39,224 bases of DNA from an uncultured Rhodothermaceae bacterium (GCA_913056335.1 CAJXLX010000017.1:1-39224), one strand, 5' to 3'; numbered from the stretch's first letter, positions 1-8,599 are shown. Made by a program: numbers and translations. The notes: generated from the letters alone by a model not told the origin.

Positions 1-263
1 TCCCCCGGCGCTGCCCCCTTCCCAGGCTCGTTCATTCCCTTCGGGCGCAGATCCCTGTCTGGGACGCGGACAGCATGGGGGCGGACAGGGAGCTCCTGGG
101 CCTGAAGGGGTCGCCCACCTGGGTTCAGGCCATCTTTTCCCCCCAACCCAAGGAGCCCGGACCCCAGTTCCAGGCCGGAGAGGATGCCTCCCAAGCCGTG
201 TCCGAGGGACTGGAGGCCCTGTTCCGGGACGAGGATTTCGCGGAGAAACTGCTCAAGCACTAG
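1..263 (+). CDS. etfB: Electron transfer flavoprotein beta subunit, C-terminal end (partial)
   Basis: An open frame enters from the left edge (first full codon at base 3) and ends at the TAG at 261-263. The visible residues include IPVWDADSMGADRELLGLKG followed by SPTWV. This matches the end of the EtfB family, where a conserved GLxGSPTxV segment precedes the C-terminal tail. EtfB binds AMP and, with EtfA, carries electrons from dehydrogenases to a quinone or ferredoxin acceptor. The ATG at 75 is internal, because the frame and the family similarity both continue upstream. The stop codon overlaps an AGGAG ribosome site (262-266) for the next gene, a Shine-Dalgarno style that is rare in the rest of the window. 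I infer that this stretch comes from a different genome than the sequence after about base 400. Confidence 0.7.
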   Translation, partial: PRRCPLPRLVHSLRAQIPVWDADSMGADRELLGLKGSPTWVQAIFSPQPKEPGPQFQAGEDASQAVSEGLEALFRDEDFAEKLLKH

Positions 264-278
264 GAGATCTGCACGGGT

Positions 279-410
279 ATGCCCAAGAATGCCAAAGGGA
301 TCGAAATCGCGGAGATCCTCCCGGACCAGTGCATCGGTTGCCAGATATGCGAGTACGTCTGCTCGTATGCCAAGACAGGGGAATTCAACACTTTCCGCAG
401 CCGGATTCGC
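279..410 (+). CDS. 4Fe-4S ferredoxin-type protein, N-terminal fragment cut by a junction
   Basis: The start is the ATG at 279, 12 bases after an AGGAG site at 262-266. The protein has a complete CxxCxxCxxxC cluster motif (CIGCQICEYVC, residues 18-28). It is followed by SYAKTGEFN and then TFRSRIR, which resembles the conserved C-S-x-x-H/K-x-G-x-F-N-x-x-x-S-R-I pattern of small iron-sulfur electron carriers found beside aldehyde:ferredoxin oxidoreductases and Etf genes of anaerobes. After about base 410 the frame turns into Arg/Cys-rich nonsense, because the DNA there encodes an ABC transporter on the other strand. It is therefore a truncated electron-transfer gene, probably in an operon with etfB. 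The family assignment is moderately sure and the exact partner is unknown. Confidence 0.6.
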
Positions 411-411
411 C
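388..411. other. Chimeric junction between two unrelated sequences
   Basis: Reading rightward, the iron-sulfur protein stays family-like up to about base 410. Reading leftward, the ABC transporter stays family-like through its Walker A GESGCGK, whose Lys codon is 391-393. The next codon (388-390) gives Cys where Ser or Thr is required, and a stop follows at once. Both proteins thus fit over the same roughly 20 bases, so the crossover probably used a short shared sequence. A GAATTC at 381-386 lies just outside and reads as a natural part of the iron-sulfur protein (GEFN). Confidence 0.6.
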
Positions 412-1590
412 GACGATGCCGACGGTCTGCCCGGTGTCCATTCGGATTGATATGTTCTGGAGTGCGGGCTGCTTGGCGCCAGGGTAGCGAAAGGTGACCG
501 CGTCGAACGTCACGGCTTCGTGCAGCGGGAGCGGCTTGGGGGCTGGTGCAGATGTTGGGGAGGCCGAGGCCTTCGCATCCCCCTGAAGACCGTCGCGCAG
601 ATCACGCAGCGCGGCGGTGTTGAACTGGACGCTGGCTGCGCCCTTGAACGCCCCCTGCAGTGCAGGCAAGAGGCGGTATCCGGCAAAGGCGTACACGCCC
701 AGTGTGGGGATGACGCCCGACATGGTGTCTTGCACCGCAATCAGGTAGACGGCAATCAGGATGATGCCGCCAAAGGCCACGACTTCAAGCGCGTAGCGAG
801 GCATGTGCTGCAATGCGCTGTAGCGAGCCTGGTAGCGCGCGTATTGCGCCGAGGGGGTGGTGTACCGACGCAGACGCTCGGCGGCATGGGCACTGTGCAG
901 CTTGCTCTCTTTGATGCTGCCAAAGGCTTCCGCCACATGCTGATAGCGCGCGCTGTTGGCCTGCACGCGCTCCTCGCCATAGCGGCGGATGCGGTGGCGT
1001 ATGCCCACGTACATAACGACATAGGCGCTCCCCAGCACACACGCTGCAATGAGCGCCATCCACGGATCGTAGACCACCAAGAATCCGGCAATGAACAGCG
1101 CCACGACGGCTTTGGCGCCGCCTTTCAGCGCGGGCACAAGCATGCCGTTCACGACCTCGCGGATCTCTTCGAGCACGTTTTTGCCAAGCTCAGCGCTGTT
1201 GCGCGTCAGGAAGTAGGCGTACGGGCGCTCCATGTAGCGCTGCAACAGCCGCCGCGACAGGTGGTGGTTCCACATCCAGGCGTAATGGTAGATGGCCCAG
1301 GTGGTAGCGACAATGACCGTATTGCTGACGAGCATGGCCGCGAGCGCAGCGAGTCCCAGCGCAATGAGGAAGACGTTCGTATCTGCAAACCCGAGCGTTT
1401 CATACGTCCACTGCAGGTAGGGCGTTGTGTGGATGCGGGCGGGATCGGCGGCTACGGACAGAAAGGGCATAATGGAGGCGACGCTCACCACCTCCAGCAG
1501 TGCCATCACCACGACCGCTGCGAACAGCCCGTAGAGCCGTCGCCGCTCGCGCGGGGTAAGGAGCTGGAAAAACAGGCGCAGGGCGTGCAT
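391..1590 (-). CDS. ABC transporter, membrane domain plus start of ATPase (truncated)
   Basis: From the ATG at 1590 the protein opens with a short basic region and a membrane domain of about 330 residues with some six hydrophobic segments. The first holds VVVMALLEVVSVASIMPFLS, as in PglK/MsbA-type half transporters. A Ser/Ala/Pro linker (about residues 335-352) leads into an ABC domain that begins FDAVTFRYPGAKQPALQNIS and reaches the Walker A motif GESGCGK, where the sequence is cut. The rest of the ATPase (about 200 residues with Q-loop, signature and Walker B) is missing. Family knowledge suggests export of a lipid-linked glycan or lipid across the inner membrane. The divergently placed GT8 glycosyltransferase fits a glycan locus. 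The truncation coincides with the foreign left end, so it is probably an artefact of the join. Confidence 0.85.
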
Positions 1591-2079
1591 GGCGCAGGGG
1601 CGTTACGGGGTGGGCGAGTCGGTGTTGGGCGTAGTTGTCTTGTGCCTTCACAAATGATGGTACGTGACGCAGGGTGCTCCCTGTAGGCTACACAGATATC
1701 AAATTGGCTTTACCAATGGCGCTCCACCAGGTGCCATCAAATCCTCCACACACCCATAAATAGGGGGCTCGCAAACTTACTTATTACAGTGAAGAGTGCA
1801 GTATATTAAACCACGAATGAGACGTTGTTCTTAGACAACTAATGCGATAGAACGATTCTCTGTTCTCTCTACTGAATGCGCGATTGATCCTGAGTTCGTG
1901 TCCGCTCTCTGCCTTCTTTTCTGAGCACCGAGTCGCTACGCGGATCAGCATTCTGAGCCTTGCGGAGTATCTGCCGGTGTAAGTCTCGTGTACTGCTGTG
2001 TTATGCGGCTGCTCGGGATTGCGTATGCGCTGGAGTCCTGGCGATTGCTTTTTTCTCTACACAATCTGTCTACTTTTAT
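1591..2079. promoter_or_regulatory. Divergent intergenic region, A/T-rich, no gene seen
   Basis: This separates the leftward ABC transporter from the rightward glycosyltransferase and must carry promoters for both. It is clearly richer in A/T than the coding sequence around it, especially 1740-1880. A short inverted repeat, GTTGT-TCTTAG-ACAAC, lies near 1823-1838. A TTATTA followed by TATATT is present around 1780-1810, but its spacing is not convincing. An open frame runs into this region from the glycosyltransferase gene, but its N-terminal 40 residues look random. Confidence 0.35.
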
Positions 2080-3096
2080 ATGTCTGCCCCAGATCACCCG
2101 CTCGTCCTTGTTCTTGGCGGTGACGATAATTACGCTGTTCCGATGGCCGTTACACTGTACTCGTCGCTGAGACACTGCACAGCGAACCTGCCCGTTGCCG
2201 TGTATATTTTAGATGGCGGCATCTCTTCAGGCAGCAAGCAACGCCTGGAGTATATCGCTCTGCGTGCTGCGCCTCATGTTGAGATGAACTGGATACCTGC
2301 GATGCCCGAATCTGTGCCACACGGCATGCATTCCGCTCCCTGGCTCAACGATACCGCATTCTTGCGGCTGCTCATCCCCGATGTCTTACCTGACGACTAT
2401 ACACGGGCGCTGTATCTGGATAGTGACCTTGTCGTGCAGGGTGACCTCATGGAGATGTGGCAAGTGCCTTTCGACGGTGCCGCTATTATGGCCGTGCAGG
2501 ATGCAGGCGTTCCGTATGTTTCCCACCGCCATGGTATTCCCTCATACCGTTCAATGGGCCTTTCCGCAACATCACCTTATTTCAATTCTGGGGTGATGGC
2601 GTTGAATTTACCGCGCTGGCGTACCGAGCGCATAGGTCAGCAGGTTATGGACTACCTGCATGCCCATGCCCATGAAAACCACTTTGGCGACCAAGATGGG
2701 CTGAATGCAATATTAGCACGTGACTGGAAACCACTTTCGGCAACTTGGAATGCACTGTCTTTTATTCAAGCGCCTTACTGGCCACGTAACGTGCGTGCCT
2801 GGGCTGACTCTGATTTTCTTCGTGAGATGCAAGCTCTTCGCACGCGCCTGCCAGCAGCAGCTCGCATCATTCACTATGCCGGGCCCAACAAACCGTGGCA
2901 CCAGACAGCCCCGTCTCCGCTGCGACGGGTGTGGCATCAATCGCTCTGGAAAAGCGGCTGGTACACGCCTGCCGAAGAAGCGCAATCTCGGCTGGCCTTC
3001 TACCCACGCTGGGCAGCCGAACGCTTCGTCATCAATCCAGTGCGACGTAGCACCCGTCCGTTCCGTCATCGGCTTACGAACTGGCTTGCTAAATAA
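2080..3096 (+). CDS. Glycosyltransferase family 8 protein
   Basis: This is a 338-residue GT-A fold retaining glycosyltransferase of the GT8 family (relatives: LPS galactosyl/glucosyltransferases WaaJ/RfaJ and glycogenin). The nucleotide-sugar region starts LVLVLGGDDNYA. The metal-binding DxD is DSD at residues 114-116 within ALYLDSDLVV. FNSGVMALNL (about 168-177), DQDGLN (about 204-209) and the metal-ligand histidine region IIHYAGPNKPW (about 263-273) follow in family order. I chose the ATG at 2080 because the 40 residues upstream in the same frame are Cys-rich and unlike the family. No Shine-Dalgarno is seen. The likely role is adding a hexose to a lipopolysaccharide or other surface glycan in the cytoplasm. 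Third codon positions carry more A/T than in the following genes, which fits a variable, possibly transferred glycan locus. Confidence 0.85.
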   Translation: MSAPDHPLVLVLGGDDNYAVPMAVTLYSSLRHCTANLPVAVYILDGGISSGSKQRLEYIALRAAPHVEMNWIPAMPESVPHGMHSAPWLNDTAFLRLLIPDVLPDDYTRALYLDSDLVVQGDLMEMWQVPFDGAAIMAVQDAGVPYVSHRHGIPSYRSMGLSATSPYFNSGVMALNLPRWRTERIGQQVMDYLHAHAHENHFGDQDGLNAILARDWKPLSATWNALSFIQAPYWPRNVRAWADSDFLREMQALRTRLPAAARIIHYAGPNKPWHQTAPSPLRRVWHQSLWKSGWYTPAEEAQSRLAFYPRWAAERFVINPVRRSTRPFRHRLTNWLAK

Positions 3097-3431
3097 TTCA
3101 GGGTATCACCTGACTGTCATTTTGAGCGTCCTGATGTGAACGTTGGCCGGTTTCCAATCAGGACTCGATCTGTTGCGTCAGGCAATTTGATATAATGCGA
3201 GCCCCCCAGGGCCAAATACGGCACCTGGTAAATGCTAAGTGATGGAAAGAATGGGTCTGTAGCCGGAGACTGGAAGCGCCCCCCGGCGCGACGTCTCCGT
3301 TCGCCCCCGGAAAGATTATTATTGGGAGAGCGATCACGTAGCGTCTATTCACTACCCCAAATACGTACGTTTCCTATCTCAACGGGGAATCTGAATCACA
3401 TCGCTCACCCGGTCAAGTAGCGCCTGATTGC
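3097..3431. other. Convergent intergenic region, no gene seen
   Basis: Two genes end here facing each other (GT8 and fabF). Apart from the hairpin at 3264-3299 I see no coding sequence, tRNA or repeat. A TATAAT at 3191-3196 is present, but the nearest upstream TTGCGT is only 12 bases away, so I do not call a promoter. Confidence 0.4.
3264..3299. other. Two-tier GC-rich hairpin
   Basis: Outer arms CGGAGAC (3264-3270) and GTCTCCG (3293-3299) are perfect complements. Inside them GCGCC (3276-3280) and GGCGC (3285-3289) form a second stem closing a CCCC loop. The internal loop is TGGAA on one side and GAC on the other. There is no T-run on either strand, so it is not a classical intrinsic terminator, although it sits between two convergent genes. 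It could be a transcription-end structure, part of a small RNA, or chance in GC-rich DNA. Confidence 0.35.
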
Positions 3432-4700
3432 TCATCCCTCCTCCTTGCGGAACGCGAGCGTGGTGTTGTGCCCGCCAAAGCCAAAGGCATTGGCCAGTGC
3501 CACGTTCACCGGACGCTCTTTGGATTCGTGCAGCGTGTAGTCGAGGTCGCAGCCGTCGTCGAGGGTTTCCGTGTTGATGGTGGGCGGCACTTCGTCGTTC
3601 ACGACCGCGAGCACGGTAGCTACCGCCTCAATAGCACCGGCGGCGCCCAGCAGATGCCCCGTCATGCTCTTCGTGGCCGAGCAGCTGATGGCGTGCGCAT
3701 GATCGCCAAAGACGTGCTTCACCGCGGCCGTTTCGACCGGGTCGCCTGCGGGGGTCGAGGTGGCGTGCAGGTTGATGTGGTCGACGGATTCGGGGGCTAC
3801 GTCGGCGTCGTCGAGGGCCTGCCGCATCGCGCGGGCCGCGCCCTGGCCTTCGGGGTCGGGGGCGGCATAGTGATGGGCATCGTTCGACTTGCCAAACCCG
3901 CACAGTTCGGCGTAGATACGGGCCCCACGCGCCTCAGCCACCTCGCGGCGCTCCAGCACCAGGGCGCCCGCCCCTTCGCCCGCCACGAAACCGTCGCGGT
4001 CTACGTCGAACGGACGACTGGCCGTCTCGGGGTCGTCGTTGCGGGTGGAAAGCGCCCGCATGGCCCCAAATCCGCCTACGCAGAGCTCATTGATCGAGGC
4101 TTCGGTGCCGCCTACGAGCATCCGGTCGGCCTGGCCCTGCTTTAAGAGCATGAGTCCATCGGCGATGGCGTCGTTGCCACTGGCACAGGCCGACACGGTG
4201 CAGTGGTTGGGTCCGCCCAGGCCGTACTCCATCGCAATGAGACCCGCCGCCATGTTGCTGATCATCATGGGCACGAAGAAAGGCGAAATGCGACGGGGCC
4301 CGCGTTCGTGATTGACCTCGGCTTGTTCCATAAACATGGTGCCGCCACCGATCCCAGTGCCAAACACGACCCCAAACTGATTGCGCTCGGCATCAGACAG
4401 GTCGTCGGGGGCGAGGTTCGCATCACGAAGCGCCTCGCGGGCCACCGCCAGCGCATACTGGCTGAACAGATCTTGGCGCCGCGCCGACTTAAAGTCGATG
4501 CCGTGGTCTTCGGGATCAAAGTCGCGCACCTCGCACGCAATTTCGGTCCGAAAGTCGGTGGTATCGAACTTGGTGATGCGCCCGGCTCCGCTCGTTCCGG
4601 CAAGCAGATGCGTCCAGAACGCATCCACCGAATGGCCAATGGGAGTTAGAGCGCCAAGGCCCGTCACGACAATTGCGTCCGAGGCGGAAGGGGTAGCCAT
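3432..4700 (-). CDS. fabF: Beta-ketoacyl-ACP synthase II
   Basis: This 422-residue condensing enzyme joins malonyl-ACP to a growing acyl-ACP in fatty acid elongation in the cytoplasm. The thiolase-fold N-terminus reads VVTGLGALTPIG. The catalytic triad is visible: Cys172 in TVSACASG, His312 in NLHATSTPAGD, and His349 in KSMTGHLLGAAGA with Lys344. The C-terminal NAFGFGGHN glycine-rich loop is present. Length and motif order are those of FabF (KAS II) rather than FabH. The ATG at 4700 gives the normal N-terminus. It stands alone here, without fabD/fabG/acpP next to it. The usual NxHGTST motif has Ala in place of Gly, a common variant. The identification is secure; the KAS I versus KAS II distinction is by similarity only. 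Confidence 0.95.
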   Translation of the reverse strand: MATPSASDAIVVTGLGALTPIGHSVDAFWTHLLAGTSGAGRITKFDTTDFRTEIACEVRDFDPEDHGIDFKSARRQDLFSQYALAVAREALRDANLAPDDLSDAERNQFGVVFGTGIGGGTMFMEQAEVNHERGPRRISPFFVPMMISNMAAGLIAMEYGLGGPNHCTVSACASGNDAIADGLMLLKQGQADRMLVGGTEASINELCVGGFGAMRALSTRNDDPETASRPFDVDRDGFVAGEGAGALVLERREVAEARGARIYAELCGFGKSNDAHHYAAPDPEGQGAARAMRQALDDADVAPESVDHINLHATSTPAGDPVETAAVKHVFGDHAHAISCSATKSMTGHLLGAAGAIEAVATVLAVVNDEVPPTINTETLDDGCDLDYTLHESKERPVNVALANAFGFGGHNTTLAFRKEEG

Positions 4701-4841
4701 TAATGCGTGCAGAAGTTCGTGAGCAATCCAGTAAACGCTGTGCGCGGCTATCGTGTAGTGTAGCGACTGTTCGGCTTAGGCGCAAGGCACACCTGGAGTC
4801 CTGCGTGCACATCCTACGAAAAGACGGTCCTATGCCTCCCC

Positions 4842-5393
4842 CTACGGCCTCTGCCCGGATTCCGTTTGCTCTTGGTACAGCCGCTGCGTGGTGTGGTGCA
4901 CGCCCCATACCATAACCGGGCCCAGTGCTGCAAGCAGGGGCACGCTGATCCATAGCACGGTGCGCGTGTAGACGGGTAGCACGCTTGCCTCGTGAATTGC
5001 TACGCTGTAGATGCCAACCTGCAGCACAGTGAGCACGAGCAGAACCAACGCCGCAATGCCGTACACCACGTCTTGCATCAGGTGAGTGACCACCGCACGG
5101 CGATCGGGGGTAAGGTGCTGAAAGGTGGCGGGGTCGGGCACATGCATGGTGCCCGGAAAGCGACGCATCAGGTGGGCGATGCCATAGAGCATGGCAGTGA
5201 GCAGGAGACCCAGCATCGGCATCAGGAGCCACCGTGCCAGGGTCGTGCCGGTAAAATACGATACCTGACCCAGCAGGTCAAAGTGCCCAGGCATGGCATC
5301 GGGCAGTTGCGGGTACGCCCACAGACTACCGGCCCACAGCAGCACCAGCAGCGTCGCGTTTTTGGCATGAAAGAGGGCGGTCGAAAACCGCAT
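4842..5393 (-). CDS. DUF1648-domain membrane protein
   Basis: A 183-residue protein with four likely membrane segments (about residues 12-29, 52-76, 108-130 and 142-165). Between the first two lies LPDAMPGHFDLLGQVSYF, the DUF1648 signature (L-P-x-x-x-P-x-H-F-D/N-x-x-G). DUF1648 proteins occur alone and as the N-terminus of SdpI-type immunity proteins. Their molecular role is not known in most bacteria. The start at 5393 gives a short polar leader before the first helix. The gene lies between fabF and the ATP-grasp gene on the same strand, with 57 bases to the latter, so the three could be co-transcribed. Function is not assigned. Confidence 0.7.
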   Translation of the reverse strand: MRFSTALFHAKNATLLVLLWAGSLWAYPQLPDAMPGHFDLLGQVSYFTGTTLARWLLMPMLGLLLTAMLYGIAHLMRRFPGTMHVPDPATFQHLTPDRRAVVTHLMQDVVYGIAALVLLVLTVLQVGIYSVAIHEASVLPVYTRTVLWISVPLLAALGPVMVWGVHHTTQRLYQEQTESGQRP

Positions 5394-5450
5394 GCTGGGT
5401 CTGGCCGTGCATTGGGGAACCGTTCAGGGGGAGGCGCAGGGCGGGCGTGA

Positions 5451-6380
5451 TTATGCCACAGCCGCCTCAGCCTCCAGGCAGCGCGCCACCAAGTCGGCCA
5501 CGGCTGCCATCCCGCTCAGGTTGTGCGCTTTTTCCACATCGGGCGAGTAGTTCGAGGTGCCGTTCACGTCGTACGTCCAGCAGCGACCGTCTGCATCCTC
5601 AATAAGCTCAATGCCGGCTACATCGATCTGTTCGCGCTTTAGGAACGTCTTGTATTTGTCAATGAGCGCCGAGGGCAGGTCTGTGCGCAGCGCGAAGAGC
5701 GAGTCGGGCGTCTCGTTATCAGCAGGCTCGGTGCGGCAGGCCTCGGCCGGGCAGAGCTGGAAGCCTTCTGAGGTGTCGGAGGTGATGGCGTAGACCAGCT
5801 CGCCATCGACGAACTCGCACCGCGTGATGAACGGCTCCGCAGCCTGAATGTACTGCTGCAGCAGCATCACGCCATCGGGCGAGGGTTCGATGGCACGCTG
5901 CTCAACAGCGGTTTCGAGTTCGCTGTAGCTATTGAATAGCTGCACGCCCAGCCCTTTGCCGCCGCGGTTGTGCTTGGTGATGAACGGCGTATCCATGTCG
6001 TGCGCTGCATCGAGCCATGCCTCCGGCCCACCCACCACGGCACGCGTAGCCGGAGTGCGGATGCCCGCTTGCTCCAGCGCAGCATGCTGCTTCACCTTGC
6101 TGATCTCCAGCTCAAACGCGTGCTGCCCGTTGATCACGCGCCGCCCATGGCGCTCCAGCCACGCCAGGAGTTGGCGCGTGTGGGCTACCCCTGCTGTGTG
6201 ACCACGCGTGTGCGAGGAGGCGCTCATCCGGTTGATGAAGACGCCTTCGGGTGGCGTACCGGTCACGTCGAAGTGTCCTTCGTTGATGAACCACTCATCG
6301 TAGGGGATTCCCGCATCGTCAAGCGCGGTGCGCAGCGGGGGCATCCAGTCTTCGTTTTCGTAGATGATGTGGGCGTGCAT
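5451..6380 (-). CDS. RimK-like ATP-grasp ligase
   Basis: This 309-residue protein has the ATP-grasp layout. The N-terminal domain includes GVFINRMSASSHTRGH. The nucleotide lid includes FITKHNRGGKGLGVQLFNS (Lys and the glycine-rich loop), and LLQQYIQ follows with the adenine-side pattern. The late metal-binding segment is VAGIELIEDADGRCWTYDVN and then GTSNYSPDVE, where the Glu, Asp and Asn ligands fall. The N-R-M-S and D-V-N-x-x-x-N-Y features are typical of the RimK/glutathione-synthetase-like branch, which adds amino acids or similar amines to a carboxylate using ATP. The real substrate cannot be read from sequence. Neighbours (DUF1648 protein, E1 dehydrogenase) give no clear clue. The ATG at 6380 starts with the family-like first strand HAHIIYEN. 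Confidence 0.8.
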   Translation of the reverse strand: MHAHIIYENEDWMPPLRTALDDAGIPYDEWFINEGHFDVTGTPPEGVFINRMSASSHTRGHTAGVAHTRQLLAWLERHGRRVINGQHAFELEISKVKQHAALEQAGIRTPATRAVVGGPEAWLDAAHDMDTPFITKHNRGGKGLGVQLFNSYSELETAVEQRAIEPSPDGVMLLQQYIQAAEPFITRCEFVDGELVYAITSDTSEGFQLCPAEACRTEPADNETPDSLFALRTDLPSALIDKYKTFLKREQIDVAGIELIEDADGRCWTYDVNGTSNYSPDVEKAHNLSGMAAVADLVARCLEAEAAVA

Positions 6381-6565
6381 AGCGGGGGAATGCTGGTGGA
6401 AAGAAGCAGGAGGTACTCCGTCAGTTACGCCCTGCCGGGTTCAGAAGTTGACTGTAACCAGCGACAGGGAGCGCCCTGAGCACGGATGGCTCCGGCAGGG
6501 CTGGCAGGAGCGAACAGTAGACCGTTCGTCTCAGAAAGGGTTCGGGGGCGCTCAATGTGCAATGC

Positions 6566-8578
6566 TCAGTACGCCAGCAGTCGCTCAATGGCGTCACGCA
6601 GATCGCTCTGGGCCGAGAAGGTCGTTTCTTCGAGCTCTTGGGTAGCCGGAATGGGTGTGTCGGCCCCGGCAACGCGAATGGGCGGCGCATCCAGCAGCTC
6701 AAAGTGGTCTTCGGTGATCTCGGCAGCCAGTTCGGCACCAAATCCGGCAGTACGCGTGGCTTCGTGCAGGACCAGCACGCGGCTGGTTTCACTCAGAGAG
6801 GCACGGACCGTCGCTTTGTCCCACGGCACGAGTGTACGCAGATCAATCACAGCAATCGAGCGGTCGTGCGCCTCGGCCCAGTGGGCGGCCTCATCGAGCG
6901 CCCAGTGCACGCCCAGTCCGTACGTTACGATGGTAGCATCGGCTCCGTCGCGCACCGTGCGCGCCTCGCCCAGCGGAATGCGGTAGGGCGTGGAGGGCAC
7001 CTCGCCCCGAATGGAGCGGTACAGCTTTTTCTGCTCGAAGAAGAGGGTCGGGTTCGGGTCGTGCAGCGCGCTGTGCAACAGGCCCTTGGCATCGCGCGGC
7101 GTGGACGGCATCACAACTTTTAGGCCGGGCACATGGCAGAACCAGGCCTCCGGCGACTGCGAGTGGAACGGCCCGGCGCCAATGCCGCCGCCGTAGGGCG
7201 CACGGATCGTCACGTTCACGGGCTGCCCCCAGCGGTAGTGCGTCTTCGCCAGGTTGTTCACGATCTGGTTGAATCCGCACGAAATGAAGTCGGCGTACTG
7301 CATCTCCACAACCGGACGCAGCCCCTCGATAGCCAGGCCCAGGCCCGCTCCAATCGCGCCGCTTTCAATGATGGGCGTGTTGCGGATGCGCTCAGGCCCG
7401 TAGTGATCGACGAAGCCATCGGTGACCTTAAACACTCCGCCGTATTCGGCAATGTCTTGGCCCATCATGAGCACATCGCTGTCGGCGGCCAGGGCTTCGT
7501 CGAGCGCGTCAGTGAGGGCGTCGATGTAGCGGCGCTCGGCGGTGGCCGTACCGTCGTCAAGGTCCGCTTCGAGGGGCGGGGCCTCGCCATGCGGCTCATG
7601 CGGCGCATACACCGCGGCAGACTCGTCTTCGGGCGTGCTCTCAATCGGCGGCTGGTCGAGGGCCCACTCTACGGCATCGTTGACGGTGGTCGCAATGTCA
7701 GATTGCAGCGCGTTAAGGTCGTCGTCGGCCCACCCGCCGGCTACACGCAGATACTCTTCGAGGCGCTCCACCGGATCGCGCTCGGCCCAGGTGTCCATCT
7801 TTTCATCAGGTACGTACGCGGTACCCGAGGCTTCCTCGTGGCCGCGCATCCGGAATGTGCGCATCTCCAACAGCACCGGACCCCGTCGCAGAGCAGTTTC
7901 GCGAGCGTTTGTTACGGCTTCGATGACGCCAAAGATGTCGTTGCCATCCACCGAGCGCCCGGGCATGTTGTAGCCGGAGGCCATCGACACGATTTCGGTT
8001 TCGGCAAGCGCTTCGTAGGTGGGCGTAGACAGGCCGTATCCGTTGTTCTCGACCAGAAAGACCACGGGCAGATTCCACACCGCAGCCAGGTTCAGCGCCT
8101 CGTGGAAGTCGCCCTCGCGGGTGCCCCCATCTCCGCAGAAGGCAAGGGCCACGGCTTCCTCTTGCTTGTACTGAAGCGCCTGCCCAAGGCCGCAGGCCAC
8201 CGGCAGCATCGCGGCCATGTGCGAGATCATGCCGATGATGCGCTGCTCAGGCAGCCCAAAGTGAAAGGTGCGGTCGCGGCCCTTGGTGAAGGCCCCCTCG
8301 CGCCCAAAAAGCTGGCAGAGCAGCGGACGCAGCGATACGTCGCGGGTGGTCCACACGCCCAGGTTGCGGTGCATCGGCAAAATGTAGTCCTGCTCGTGCA
8401 GTGCCCACGCCGTACCCACCGCAATGGCCTCCTGCCCATATCCGCTAAACCACTTGCTGATACGCCCTTGCCGGATGAGATGCAGCATTTTTTCTTCGAT
8501 GGCGCGTGGCGTTGCCAGCGCGCGGTAGAGCGCGTCCACGTCGATGCTCGTGGATACAGTAGGGGCAATCATAGGCAC
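6566..8578 (-). CDS. 2-oxoacid dehydrogenase E1, fused alpha and beta subunits
   Basis: A 670-residue thiamine-diphosphate enzyme that decarboxylates a 2-oxo acid and passes the acyl group to the lipoyl arm of an E2 protein. The N-terminal half is the alpha subunit: HRNLGVW, GRDRTFHFG, and the ThDP/Mg motif GDGGTREGDFHEALN (from residue 149) ending at Asn179 in VENNGYGLSTP. An acidic, Pro-rich linker (about 310-345) leads to the beta half: MGQDIAEYGGVFKVTDGF, TPIIESGAIGAGLGLA, VEMQYADFI, and a C-terminal transketolase-type domain. Alpha-beta fusion in one chain is common in Bacteroidota. The substrate is branched-chain 2-oxo acids or pyruvate; family similarity alone cannot decide. A branched-chain role would supply primers for iso-fatty acids. 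No E2 or E3 gene is adjacent. Confidence 0.92.
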   Translation of the reverse strand: MPMIAPTVSTSIDVDALYRALATPRAIEEKMLHLIRQGRISKWFSGYGQEAIAVGTAWALHEQDYILPMHRNLGVWTTRDVSLRPLLCQLFGREGAFTKGRDRTFHFGLPEQRIIGMISHMAAMLPVACGLGQALQYKQEEAVALAFCGDGGTREGDFHEALNLAAVWNLPVVFLVENNGYGLSTPTYEALAETEIVSMASGYNMPGRSVDGNDIFGVIEAVTNARETALRRGPVLLEMRTFRMRGHEEASGTAYVPDEKMDTWAERDPVERLEEYLRVAGGWADDDLNALQSDIATTVNDAVEWALDQPPIESTPEDESAAVYAPHEPHGEAPPLEADLDDGTATAERRYIDALTDALDEALAADSDVLMMGQDIAEYGGVFKVTDGFVDHYGPERIRNTPIIESGAIGAGLGLAIEGLRPVVEMQYADFISCGFNQIVNNLAKTHYRWGQPVNVTIRAPYGGGIGAGPFHSQSPEAWFCHVPGLKVVMPSTPRDAKGLLHSALHDPNPTLFFEQKKLYRSIRGEVPSTPYRIPLGEARTVRDGADATIVTYGLGVHWALDEAAHWAEAHDRSIAVIDLRTLVPWDKATVRASLSETSRVLVLHEATRTAGFGAELAAEITEDHFELLDAPPIRVAGADTPIPATQELEETTFSAQSDLRDAIERLLAY

Positions 8579-8599
8579 AGGGCGTTGCGGTGTAAATGG

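Noticed and set aside
381-386. EcoRI site GAATTC as the cause of a cloning chimera
   Set aside because: The bases encode the family-typical GEF of the iron-sulfur protein, and family similarity continues about 20 bases past the site, so the break is probably not at this site.
520-1686. Long + strand open frame of 388 codons
   Set aside because: It lies antisense to the ABC transporter, has Gly/Arg/His-rich random composition and resembles no family. It is a shadow caused by high GC.
3173-3196. TTGCGT...TATAAT promoter
   Set aside because: The spacer is only 12 bases and no gene follows on that strand before the convergent fabF end.
3255-3300. Cobalamin-riboswitch-like string AGCCGGAGACTGG
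   Set aside because: It partly resembles one conserved box, but no other conserved elements are present and it lies between convergent genes, not upstream of one.
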